NCBI GenBank assembly: GCA_001695595.3
Contig: MBPM02000014.1
Span: 434,001-498,000, forward strand
Length of the DNA: 64,000 bases
Source of the DNA: Plasmopara viticola
Lineage: Eukaryota > Oomycota > Peronosporomycetes > Peronosporales > Peronosporaceae
Direction: 5' to 3'
Shown: positions 34,965 to 43,790 of the stretch, piece after piece
How the letters are laid out: each line of letters opens with the position of its first letter
Position numbering within the stretch: the first letter of the stretch is position 1
Translations under genes and position numbers: made by a program
The notes under the pieces: model-generated
Seen by the model: only the letters and a program-made list of their open reading frames with translations
Databases searched by the model: none
Told to the model about the DNA's origin: nothing

Positions 34965-35328
34965 TCATTTCCTTTTTATCAGTAGAGAATTATCGCCAAT
35001 GTTTTTTGCTCCGTCAAGCATCTTCAAGCGTTTTACTAATCCATTGAAAAGTTGATTGTATGAACTATCACACTGTCTTGAAGTAATCTTACATATTTAT
35101 GCAATGTTGCATGAAATCTCGCTCATGCTTGTAGAGTTGGTCAAACAACGCCTTATCGTATTGCCTATCTTCTCAAATCAGCCACCACAGATCAACGAAT
35201 GCATGAGATACTAGCATTGTTTCTATATTAAATTGGGATTTGTCGCTTCTTAAGCAATCTTGGAGTCCATGGAATTCCACATGGAATGGACCAGCTCTTC
35301 GGTATGGTCTCTTCTGTTTTTGCTTCAT
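34965..35328 (-). pseudogene. Small broken PLV gene
   Basis: ATG 35,328 opens MKQKQKRPYRRAGPFHVEFH; an in-frame TGA at 35,173 interrupts it and the frame continues to TAA 35,089. A following open stretch in another frame (NQLFNGLVKRLKMLDGAKNI) runs to 34,965 and may be the original C-terminus after a frameshift. The family is unknown. Confidence 0.4.
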
Positions 35329-35455
35329 ATTTGCTTTGTATGTTATATCAAATTAATCATTTCTCAAAGATGTCAATCTCAAGCGTCTTGTCGCTGCCAG
35401 TAGGTGTGGAAGCACCATGGAATATGCGCTCCCGATGGTCTTTAGGTCTACTTAG

Positions 35456-36680
35456 CTAAGCTGTAGCGGGCTTTGCAGGAGGAACTGTAGTGGGAAGTTC
35501 GGGTGCGTGATCGTATGAATTGTCTGGTTCAAATGATACTTCTGAAGCATTCGCTCGGTTTGCAATCTTGTTATAGCTCGCGTTAGCAGACATGGCGCTG
35601 TGCAGTAGTTTGGCGTGTAGATCGTTCTTCTCGCGATTGGTAAGTTTAGCACAAGCTGGTGATTGTATCAAATGAGACTCAGCAATGTGCCGGATCAAAT
35701 TCATTGACATTGGCTTTCCATTGTATTTTAGAAAGAGCTTCGATAGAACCTGACTAAAGCTATTGCTTGAAATCGTATAGTCATATTCACCTGGCTGTCA
35801 ATTGAAAATGCACCATAATAGCTTACTAGGCTGCTCTCCAATCGTATTAGCCAAGAAGTCGAGGTGGTCTTAATCAAGCGCATCGTGGTGCTATCCAACT
35901 AAATCGTATGTGGTCCCATGAGACGAACATTCTTAAAATCATTGAGATGTAAAACGTCTCCTTGGAGCTAATTTGCATCGTTTTCTGGAGTGAGAAAAAC
36001 GCTCGGCCATACCAAACGAAGTGGATAATGCACGTTCAACCACAATGTGATGTAATCAAACACAAGCTTCAGGTAATCAGATCTCTTAAGTTTGGCTAGC
36101 TGCTCAAACTCGGCTCGAGATAGAAATTCTTTACCATACGTGTCGGTGAGCACCTTTGCAACTTTACCTGGGACGGACATTAGCTCTTCATAGCTGATAT
36201 ACTTCTTCCCTTCCTCTGACGTTAGTTCGCTATCCAGCTTTGCGGCTTTGTTTTGCTTACTAAGTTCCTTTTGAATCGCATTGTAATATTCGAATGCATC
36301 ACGGAAAAATCTGTTTTTGACTATTTTACACATGGCATTCAGTGATAATATGAGACTCTCTTTGCTGGTAAGATGCTCATCAGAAGCGCAATGATACTCG
36401 AATCTTGAACCTTGAACGTCTTTTGAAAAGAAGCATCGTCGTATTTGTTTAAATAGCGAATATTGGACATGAACTCATCAGAGAGCCATTGCTGTTTCGC
36501 AACGCCGGCCTTGTAAAGCTTGATCAGTTCTCTGGTGCATAGATTTACTGTAGTGGCGGACAAATTATCATACTCGCTTCCCATTCTGATATCACGAATG
36601 ATAATATTTTTTAATTTCATCCAGACTAAAGTTTTGGATTTATTAACATATTTGTCTCTCGCTCTGTATATTAAAAACAC
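35456..36680 (-). pseudogene. PLV tyrosine recombinase (integrase) relic
   Basis: Starts at ATG 36,680. The N-terminal 113 codons form the helical core-binding part (YVNKSKTLVWMKLKN...). A frameshift near 36,340 leads to the next part, in which HYPLRLVWPSVF carries the first catalytic Arg. In-frame TAG codons at about 35,967 and 35,907 and another frameshift follow. The C-terminal part has KYNGKPMSMNLIRHIAESHL (second catalytic Arg region), LLHSAMSANASYNKIA (catalytic His and the Tyr nucleophile) and stops at 35,456. Such recombinases integrate many PLVs and virophages. This copy is inactive. Confidence 0.65.
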
Positions 36681-36695
36681 AGATGTTTAATTTAG

Positions 36696-36944
36696 ATGTA
36701 CAAGGAATCTGCCGTCGATTTGAGTCATGCGCAGGCTGTTAAAGGCCTAAATGGCAAACCTGTTCGTTTGATCCACTCCCAGTTGAACAATGGCCATTTG
36801 TATTATTTCCATCCTGAGGATTACAAGAGACTTGTAAAGGCTTATGAATCTGGAAATGGAACAACATTACATATGTCTTATGGTGAAGTTCTACATACTC
36901 ATCAATTAGGACTTAGTGGTTCTGGCTTTTGGGGTAACTACTAG
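36696..36944 (+). CDS. Small conserved-type PLV protein ending GSGFW (82 aa)
   Basis: Intact ORF: MYKESAVDLSHAQAVKGLNG, then HLYYFHPEDYKRLVKAY, ending LGLSGSGFWGNY. A Gln-x-x-x-L/K-x-G start with a SGSGFW tail recalls short virion proteins of PLVs and related viruses that occur beside penton and capsid genes. Whether it is a capsid-associated or DNA-condensing protein cannot be told. It diverges from the recombinase gene across 15 bp and runs 9 bp ahead of the next gene. Confidence 0.55.
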   Translation: MYKESAVDLSHAQAVKGLNGKPVRLIHSQLNNGHLYYFHPEDYKRLVKAYESGNGTTLHMSYGEVLHTHQLGLSGSGFWGNY

Positions 36945-36953
36945 AATGGTATT

Positions 36954-37169
36954 ATGAAGGATACTAGTGCTGCATGGAGCTTCTTCGAGTCAAATTGGAA
37001 GCCAATCACTTTCGGCCTTCTGGACGGCATTGCTACCGCGGCCGGACCTGAAGCTGCTCCATTGCGTGGTTTGGTAAAGGATGTGAGCGGAGTAGGAATG
37101 GCTCCTCCCCTGACTCGTCGTCGTATTAAGGGGGGAAGTTTTGACTGGGATGACTTTGGTTATGTTTGA
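36954..37169 (+). CDS. Small PLV protein (71 aa), hypothetical
   Basis: Intact ORF MKDTSAAWSFFESNWKPITF with a Gly/Ala-rich middle (GIATAAGPEAAPLRG), a TRRRIKGG basic patch and an acidic aromatic end (FDWDDFGYV). It could be a short virion protein processed by the viral protease at Gly-rich sites. It sits tightly between two intact plus-strand ORFs, suggesting co-expression. Confidence 0.5.
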   Translation: MKDTSAAWSFFESNWKPITFGLLDGIATAAGPEAAPLRGLVKDVSGVGMAPPLTRRRIKGGSFDWDDFGYV

Positions 37170-37205
37170 TCTTGATGTATGTATGCTATAAGTATAATAA
37201 TAGTC

Positions 37206-37730
37206 ATGCTCGGTTCAGTTTATAAAATCATTTGTAGCCAAAGCGACATTTGCTACGTTGATAGTACGTTTGATCAACTCAAGCATCGTATGATCGGACA
37301 TCGGTTTCAGTTAAAACGTTGGGATGAATGCAAAACAACAAGCGAAATCGCAATTTATCCATATTTCCAAAAATATGGTTTGTATGAGTTTAAGATTATT
37401 TTGATCAAGCAGTACGAGGTTGCTGATAGACATCAGTTGCATGCTTATGAAAAGTTATGGATCAACAAGCTCAAGAAAACTTCAGTGAATATGGTACCAC
37501 CGTTTGGACTGTTGAAAAGACAAAAGCAAAAAGTGAATACAAAGAAATACTGGAAAGCCAATAAAGAGGTGCTCAACAAGAAATGCAAGCAATACAATGA
37601 GCTCAATAAAGACAGACTTGTTGAGAAGGTTAGCTGTGAATGTGGCGGTCTTTATCAATATAGAGGTAGAACATATCACTACAAATCTCAAAAGCATATC
37701 AGATGGATGAAAGCTCAATCGACCCAGTAG
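37206..37730 (+). CDS. GIY-YIG homing-type endonuclease
   Basis: I take the start at ATG 37,206 because it puts the domain at the N-terminus as usual; an upstream ATG at 37,179 is also in frame. The GIY part is GSVYKIICS, and the YIG part is CYVDST, with Gly replaced by Asp. These are followed by RMIGHRFQLKRW, where the family has a catalytic Arg, and HAYEKLWINKL with the conserved Glu. The C-terminal 60 residues are Lys/Asn-rich and end in a CxC...H zinc-like patch. It is one of the few intact genes in the element. Such nucleases are common passengers in PLVs and giant viruses. Confidence 0.75.
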   Translation: MLGSVYKIICSQSDICYVDSTFDQLKHRMIGHRFQLKRWDECKTTSEIAIYPYFQKYGLYEFKIILIKQYEVADRHQLHAYEKLWINKLKKTSVNMVPPFGLLKRQKQKVNTKKYWKANKEVLNKKCKQYNELNKDRLVEKVSCECGGLYQYRGRTYHYKSQKHIRWMKAQSTQ

Positions 37731-37824
37731 AAATGGCATTAGCTGACATTCTGATGTCTTTGCGCATGACTAAAACAAATATGATTTGTAATCAAAGATT
37801 ACCAATATCTCTGGTATCAATTCT

Positions 37825-38088
37825 TTATTCAATAAATTGCGCTAACTGTACTTCCAAGATCTGCCGCAAAATGGTTCGATATCGGATCTTCAAACGTTTG
37901 CCACAATCGACAATATTTTTCGCTTCGGCGTCTATCTTTTCATCTTTCAGCAATTCACTAAATTCATTGAGAGACTTGATTCGAGCCTCTCCGCTCGATT
38001 CAGCCCGCCTTTAGTATTTAGCATACCACTCAGACGTCGATGCTTTTTTAATATCGTCATCTTCTTCATCACTTAGTCTCTCATGCAT
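37825..38088 (-). pseudogene. Small charged PLV gene with in-frame stop
   Basis: Just after the helicase gene on the same strand. An ATG at 38,088 opens MHERLSDEEDDDIKKASTSE; an in-frame TAA at 38,011 breaks it, and the frame stays open for another 61 codons (LNEFSELLKDEKIDAEAKNI; LRQILEVQLAQFIE) to TAA at 37,825. It is helical and charged, with no family recognised. Confidence 0.4.
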
Positions 38089-38140
38089 TTCGAGGAGCCA
38101 CTTCACCGCGTTGTTGGTTTGCTTTGTCTTGAGTTCCTTC

Positions 38141-39512
38141 TTATCGTGGCTTGAATCCCGTCAAATCAACATGCGCGAGGTAGTGAAAGATGTCACGACT
38201 CGCATCGAGATTAGCTAGAGTATCGAAATAGTGATCAAAATATTTTTTGTCACCGACACGGCTTTCACTAACAATAAGACACATGTATCGTCGATCATTG
38301 ACTTCGTCGATTGATCCAAAGTCATTGTTTGTTAAGATCACAAAATTTGCGTAGTCATTGACCTCAATAGTATTGAGCCCCTTGCGTTCAATCTGCGTGC
38401 GATCGTCGGTGATGTAACTCTTCATTTGATTATTCATAAAGCGATTGTTTGAGTCAAAAGCTTCGTCTAACACAATTGATAGCTTGCTCTGTCGAATAGT
38501 GTTGAATCGAGCAGTGATACGCTCCATTGACGGACACACAAGACTACTCTGAGGGCCAATCAGAAAACGATGAAAGATATCAAATGCGTAATTCTTGCCA
38601 CACCCCTGCGTTCCTTTGATGAGAGGAACCATCTTCGTCTTCGCATGTGACTTTTGGATCAAATGAGCGAAGTTCTTCACAAAAAAACTGATACACAGCA
38701 TTATTACTATCAGATAGCACATATTTGATATGATCGAGCCACACATCAACTCGCTCTTATATAATTACACACTCAGGGTCATACACATGAGGAAATCCAC
38801 TGAATAGATTGAATACACGAGGGTCGTTCTTGTGTCGGTCGAACGGGCCGTATGGATGCACATCAGCGGATTTATGATTCACCAAATGTGTGACAGCGTC
38901 GAAAATCGCACTCATTTTGAGGTTGGCAACTACTGACTTGAACTTAGGGCTGTATTTGTAAGAAATGACCATTTTGTAGGTTTGAAAGTCCTTTCCAACT
39001 GAACTGAACTCAATTGCATCCACTTCTTCCTCCTCGAAACGAAGCTTCGTGTCATTCTTTCCATACCACATTGGCAAGCCGTTGCTATCCGTTCGCACAA
39101 GAGTTTGTCAAATCAGCAGTGCGAGTTTGGATACATCAATAGTGATATTGCGCAGCGATGATAAATCATACAGATCAAATTTGTTGCACTGACGAATTAG
39201 ATCCTTGTCCAGAAGCACCATGTCATTAACTATCTTCTTCAATATGATCTTCTTGATTTCAACCTGATCAGTGATCTCTTTGGTGAATTCATCAGTCTTA
39301 GTGTTGGCTTTTGAATTAGTCGGATTAATAATCTTAGTCGGTGGTGAAGTAACATCTTCTTGAGACGCATCTTCATATTCCGCATATTCTTCTGCTTGTC
39401 TCGTGCGTTCAAATTCTTCGAAGGGTGTCTCGTCCAGGTGTTCATTATTAGGCTTGTCCCAGACAATGCTGCCATCATCACTGCAAGAGTCATCCGATGA
39501 TGATTCATACAT
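38141..39512 (-). pseudogene. SF3 (D5-like) replicative helicase relic
   Basis: The ATPase part has Walker A GTQGCGKN, Walker B KLSIVLDEA, and motif C in FVILTNNDFGS, followed by DRRYMCLIVSE: a superfamily 3 helicase that unwinds viral DNA for replication. Upstream, DPRVFNLFSGF is the segment that usually precedes this domain. The frame from 39,512 is cut by TGA (39,108) and TAA (38,757), and a run of seven T around 38,672 carries a one-base shift between YQFF and FVKNFAH. The acidic N-terminus (SSSDDSCSDDGS) is poorly conserved in the family. No primase motif is clear. Confidence 0.75.
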
Positions 39513-39541
39513 CCAGGAGTCATCACGAATCTAATCATCCC

Positions 39542-39953
39542 TCATACTGGTCGAGCACAAATTGGCGAAGCTAATTTTGTCGTCGTTGAAATAAATTCGT
39601 CTTCGTTATCTGTATTATATCCGTCGTCCGAATTATATAATATTTTCAATTCTGAACTATATTCCTCCCCATATACTACGTTCTCTGTGACCGCCGGTGC
39701 GACAATCAACTCATCCAATTGTGGAACTTTGCTTACTTCGATATTCGAGGCCTCGACAGGCTTGGTCACCGGTAGTGGTGGTGTATCAACAACCTCAGCG
39801 ACTACTGGGGTACTGACTTGTGGGACATTTTTCAACTATATTACTCTTCGCGACAATTATTTCCTGATCCATATTAATTGGATGCTTTCCGCGTCGTTCT
39901 TTGTTGCGAGCAAGCTTACACGATTCCCCGTTGCTCTTGATGAAATTACGCAT
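39542..39953 (-). pseudogene. Probable 5' part of the helicase gene or separate acidic protein
   Basis: ATG 39,953 opens MRNFIKSNGESCKLARNKER; after about 40 codons a one-base shift leads into a Pro/Val-rich and acidic stretch (ending TKLASPICARPV) that stops at 39,542. It lies 30 bp from the helicase frame on the same strand and starts just inside the right TIR. It could be the N-terminal region of the helicase protein, separated by one more frameshift. Confidence 0.4.
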
Positions 39954-40130
39954 TGTTATATTACTAAAGTTCTATTTTCTATTACGAAGATTATGTTTTT
40001 TATATTCTATATATTCTTCGCTTAAGACCATATCTTTTATGATGTCATACTCTGGAGCACTCCAGTGGCAGTCACATTGTCAAATTATCGTTCGAGTGAT
40101 CCGTCGATGTCGATTTGGAGTGAGTGATTA

Positions 40131-40470
40131 CTGAGTCATTATGGGTCACTATGAGTTAGCACTATGGTGACTCGTCACCGTATTTCATTTCGATGTCTAT
40201 TAAATCTCTATGTCATTGTAGAATGATCTCTATTTACCTGAGTCACCTGAGTCTTCAGTTTTTATCAATATTCAAATTATTTACTTATAAGAAGATATAG
40301 TATGATAGAGACGTACATGGTATAGTAGTGGCTATAAATAAGTGGCAGGAAGCTGCAAAAAGTGAGGATTCGGTGACTCATGGTGACTCTTATATCTAGA
40401 GTTACTATAGTCGGCTGTCATTCAGCAAAAGGTGGTGACCCATGGTGACTCATTGTGACTCATTCGATTT
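40131..40470. promoter_or_regulatory. Cluster of TGACTCA-like sites in right TIR
   Basis: Mirror of the left cluster: TGAGTCA near 40,132, 40,249 and 40,257 (as CTGAGTC), and TGACTCA near 40,373, 40,383, 40,445 and 40,455, with variants such as GTGACCCA. The irregular spacing argues against a CRISPR or satellite; a protein-binding array is more likely. Confidence 0.5.
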
Positions 40471-40526
40471 CAGTGCCTACAATATCTCTCCGTCATTTTT
40501 TGTGAATACCGGTTTTATTTTTTGTT

Positions 40527-40763
40527 ATGGTATTATATACTGGTTCCTCTCGGTTACGTTTAGAAGTGAATGATCCGTATTCTAAGGTAACTCTAATTCA
40601 ACTAGTCACTAAAACGGAGTATGGCATTAATGTGGCGAAGAACAGAAGACATCGCAGAGTGATGTCAAGATTTTTATCTTGTTGCTGGTATTTACGCCAG
40701 TCGCTGGGTGAATCGCTGACGAAAAGCATCGACACTTCGACATGTCTTCACTGGTTTTCCTGA
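40527..40763 (+). CDS. Small ORF conserved in both TIRs (right copy)
   Basis: Right-hand twin of the 78-residue ORF at 26,432-26,668, starting MVLYTGSSRLRLEV. It differs by one visible residue. Its status as a gene is doubtful, for the same reasons as the left copy. Confidence 0.25.
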   Translation: MVLYTGSSRLRLEVNDPYSKVTLIQLVTKTEYGINVAKNRRHRRVMSRFLSCCWYLRQSLGESLTKSIDTSTCLHWFS

Positions 40764-41611
40764 CTAAGCCTCTCTACGAGCGGAAATAAATCAATCACTA
40801 AATTGGGCCGAGAAAAGCCTTGGGGAGTGCGACCTCGTCCAACGAGGCCTAACAAACGGCGCGATGCGAAAGCCACATTTGCCGGATTGACGATAGGTAT
40901 CGGATTTATGGCCGGAAGTGGATTTGCTCGATTAATCACCGTGTGGAGCTTGTACTGACGAACCCGCAGCGCTGGTGATATACGAATGCAGAGAATGTAC
41001 TCGACGCCGGGAAATTGCCTCCATTGATCCGCTTTTCGATCCAGACAGGGCCATCCTCGTGAGACTCCCACTTCTACCTTCAAAGTGTGGTATTCTCCCC
41101 AATCCATTCCAACTGGTCGAGCGGCACCAATACCGGGAGGAGGGCCAAAACTGCAATCGGGTTCGAGCTTTCGAAGAGATTCAACGTAACTCGATCTTCG
41201 TGGCCGCAAATGCTGATTTCCCGTGCCAGTTGCAGTCAAGATGGCGAAGTCCAGGTCACCACAGAAGTTATCGTGTATCTCGGTCGGTAGCTCGACAATA
41301 TAGATTCTACCATCTTCAAATGCCATCGCCCTCGACACCAGTACTTGAGTCTCCGACTTCACATACCTCTCCCAGTCTTCTAACGAGGCTTCGCAAACTT
41401 CAATTCCAGGATCCGCGTCATCGCGCTCAGCAGAAAGCAAAGTAGCTTCGACTGTCTTCCAATCAAGCTTCTTGATGATGCCATTTATCCGCTTGACCGC
41501 CATGTTCCGCGCAGATGACGGGGCAAAGTATGATTCCCCGTCCCCAAAGAAAGCAACGCTCATGTTTCTTTGTCGTCTTGTCCCAGAATGTTTGAATGCA
41601 TGTGAGAGCAT
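40748..41611 (-). CDS. Uma2-like PD-(D/E)XK putative nuclease, right TIR copy
   Basis: Complete 287-residue ORF on the minus strand, starting MLSHAFKHSGTRR and transcribed inward like its twin. I count eight amino-acid differences from the left copy (for example Y to C after GWP, and N to A in the AFNSRR segment). None touches the putative catalytic Asp, Glu180 or Lys193. Having both copies open after the viral core genes broke suggests recent gene conversion between TIRs, continuing selection, or a young insertion. Function is inferred from fold motifs only. Confidence 0.65.
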   Translation of the reverse strand: MLSHAFKHSGTRRQRNMSVAFFGDGESYFAPSSARNMAVKRINGIIKKLDWKTVEATLLSAERDDADPGIEVCEASLEDWERYVKSETQVLVSRAMAFEDGRIYIVELPTEIHDNFCGDLDFAILTATGTGNQHLRPRRSSYVESLRKLEPDCSFGPPPGIGAARPVGMDWGEYHTLKVEVGVSRGWPCLDRKADQWRQFPGVEYILCIRISPALRVRQYKLHTVINRANPLPAINPIPIVNPANVAFASRRLLGLVGRGRTPQGFSRPNLVIDLFPLVERLSQENQ

Positions 41612-41732
41612 CGACAATGTTCGTCCTGTTCGCTCGTCGTCCGCTTAACATCCGCTCCACCATCCCATATAAGAGCATTGAGCGTACCCCTAGACACCCT
41701 CAGAGGCTGCGATGATGTACCTTGACACATGA

Positions 41733-41819
41733 TGTGGTGGGATCTGCAATACAGCCAACGTGTAATTCATGGTACTACATGATGTAGTACACGTTGGCTG
41801 TATTGCAGATCCCACCACA
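41733..41819. repeat. Perfect 32-bp inverted repeat (hairpin) beside PLV right end
   Basis: Arms 41,733-41,764 and 41,788-41,819 are exact reverse complements; the arm includes GTGGTGGGATCTGCAATACA. The loop is 23 bases. It lies 25 bp outside the PLV terminus. It could be a small foldback/MITE-type element, or two opposed transposon ends. No matching copy was noticed elsewhere in the window. Confidence 0.7.
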
Positions 41820-42439
41820 ACTAAGCATTTATGGTTTGCCAGAATTAAAAGGCAACACGATGTCGGTTTTACCTAAGGTCACATTCTCTTACTTTATGGC
41901 ATTTGCAGAGAGAGCTTGATGAAAACACAATTAATGTTGTAGTGCTACCTATTTGCTGTTATGAGCGTACTTAAAACTGCATCTAATCCCGTTTGAAGAA
42001 TCGCTTTGGTGTCGTAAGAAGTTTAAAACAAGATTGGTTTGATAATTCCCATAGGTGATTTTTAAAGCCATTACCTTTACACTTCAATCAAAATCACCTT
42101 TTCTGACAGGGCGATTATTAGTGCTGGTACCCAAAGCCCAACCATACTAGACAAGCTATTTAAGACTAATAGCTCAATATACAATTTGCTCACCCGAACT
42201 CTTAACTTCGAGTTGTCTTGGCTTCAGCATAATGCCAACGCAGGTGCTAAGAGTTTCGGTCCGTGCATCGTACGGATTAACTCCTACCATACTTCATTCG
42301 CGCGACCAAAAGACTAAACCTTGAGTACAAATCATCTACCGCTTCTTAATTTGGATTACACGCCTATATGCAAGTAGTCTGCAGCTAGTACAGCGGAAAA
42401 TATGAACGGGATAATCGGTCAACTTATCAAAAAGGTCAT
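41820..42439. other. Intergenic, nothing recognised
   Basis: AT-rich spacer with only short ORFs, between the hairpin and a gypsy relic. Confidence 0.35.
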
Positions 42440-43404
42440 GGGCTCGTTAAAGTGTCTCTGCTTAACGCCGAACTGCACATCAGAGTCACGCTAGTATAAG
42501 TGGTCAAGAGGTGCCGGAGGAGGCCGCCACTCCATGAAAAGCAGCAACTCCTGCGTACGCATTCAATGTTAATTTCGAGGTGGTCAGACCGCTTCTCTCA
42601 AAATAATGCTAACCCTTTGAAGGTAGACGGACTGCTTCGTCTCTCCGATCCATGAGCTCCACTATCAGCTCGACCATTACACGATGGTGCAAAGTTTCCG
42701 AACTGCGTTTAGATGTCGCTCACCTTCGTAGTTCGCTCTTCATATGTCAGGTCACTAAAGCCATCCTTAAGGCTTGGGGCACCCTAGAACTCATATGACC
42801 TTCAGAGTGCTGAGAACCATATGATTTCTTGAGTCGCCCCATAAAGTGCTGGGTGCGACGACATTGACGTAAGAAGGTCGACGGTGCATGTCTATTTTGG
42901 ATCCAGTGACACGATATTTCATTTAATTGAAAAACATAGACTTTAAAGGTGGATGATACCAATACTTTGTCATTCTTTGAAAGACATGTAGAAATTCTCC
43001 TCGATATACATCGATGAATGCAGTCGCATTTCTTTTACGTATTAAGCTGACTTTTCGCAATGTCAGATAAAGAGACTGACCTTAATGAAAGACCATGGGC
43101 AGAAGGCTCTTCGAAATTTACATCCAATTGAAAGAGCACTCACGCTTTGAAGACTTAGCGTGTCTTGGCCCGTTTATATAAATGAGTGTAAGGCACGTAG
43201 GAATGTGGAGTACATTGTTAAGTGCGATCTTAAGTACAGATAGCTTATTAACCCAGGCGCCCCAGCGCCTTCGAGCACACAACCCTTGACCATCTGCCCG
43301 CTGGTAACATCAGCGAGCAAGGTTCCAACAGTCGAAATAGCATTTGCTTGAGTAAAGCGATCTCTATTTGACGTCATCGTGTCCGGAAGGCCATGATATA
43401 ACAT
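42440..43404 (-). pseudogene. Ty3/gypsy pol 3' relic (integrase C-terminal region)
   Basis: The minus-strand ORF at 43,404-43,174 contains HGLPDTMTSNRDRFTQANAI, which follows the gypsy integrase pattern HGLP-x-x-I-x-SDRD-x-x-F, with the catalytic Asp position changed to Asn. At about 42,900-42,800 TQHFMGRLKKSYGSQ resembles the V-F-H-V-G-R-L-K-x-Y motif that closes gypsy pol. The two parts are in broken frames, with no LTR recognised. Confidence 0.5.
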
Positions 43405-43790
43405 AGTGTATGCATTAATATCTTGCTGTTTGCTCCATAGTTATACCGCCGAAAGAGGTGCCTTATATCAAGGCCGAGCTGACTTGCCTGTCAGCAAAGC
43501 GAATATGGTAGTGTCTCTTTTATATTCTTGTCTTGAAAAACAAATAGTTTTTGTATTGTTCTCTTATGCAAGCTGGACATTATCCCATCTTTAAAAATAA
43601 ATCACCACCATCGTGATGTTTATCCTCTAATTAGGCTAGTTTAATTACGCCTAATTCGGTACCTTTTACTGCTCTAAACCAATCATTACGAAGTCAAAAA
43701 CCGCACGTTAAGGTCTTAAATTCTTCCGCATGCGGCGGGTGGTGCAGTGTTAGCCCCCCTCTCGTTATTAGTGAGGCATCTTTTAAATCC
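43405..43790. other. Spacer upstream of the RING-kelch gene
   Basis: No gene recognised; likely contains the promoter of the next gene. No core promoter motif is clear. Confidence 0.35.

Larger units (their letters stand above)
25487..41708. mobile_element. Integrated Polinton-like virus (PLV), 16.2 kb
   Basis: The element is bounded by inverted repeats of about 1.7 kb whose ends read AGCCTCTGAGGGTGTCTAGG inward from both sides. Between them is a virus-like gene set: adenain-like protease, major capsid protein, penton-like minor capsid protein, FtsK/A32-type packaging ATPase, SF3 helicase, tyrosine recombinase, S74-type fibre, GIY-YIG nuclease and several short genes. No family B DNA polymerase or retrovirus-like integrase was seen, which separates it from Mavericks. 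Most large genes have in-frame stops (TAA, TAG and TGA all occur) or single-base frameshifts, so the provirus is defective. No target-site duplication is visible at the termini. Confidence 0.85.
40023..41708 (-). repeat. PLV right terminal inverted repeat
   Basis: Reverse complement of 25,487-27,220 with small differences. Outer end AGCCTCTGAGGGTGTC (on the minus strand) is at 41,708; inner end is at about 40,023. It contains the second intact Uma2-like gene and the same block of TGAGTCAC-like sites. Confidence 0.85.

Noticed and set aside
27218..39953. Alternative genetic code in the viral element
   Set aside because: TAA, TAG and TGA all interrupt genes, and single-base frameshifts are mixed in. 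No single stop is reassigned, so decay explains it better.
25487..41708. Frame breaks as pure assembly error
   Set aside because: Flanking host genes (anoctamin, RING-kelch, S28) and both TIR nuclease genes are error-free, and many breaks are in-frame stop substitutions rather than homopolymer indels. Individual homopolymer cases remain possible errors.
25487..41708. Maverick/Polinton with PolB and RVE integrase
   Set aside because: No DNA polymerase B or retrovirus-like integrase motif was found on either strand; the recombinase is of tyrosine type.
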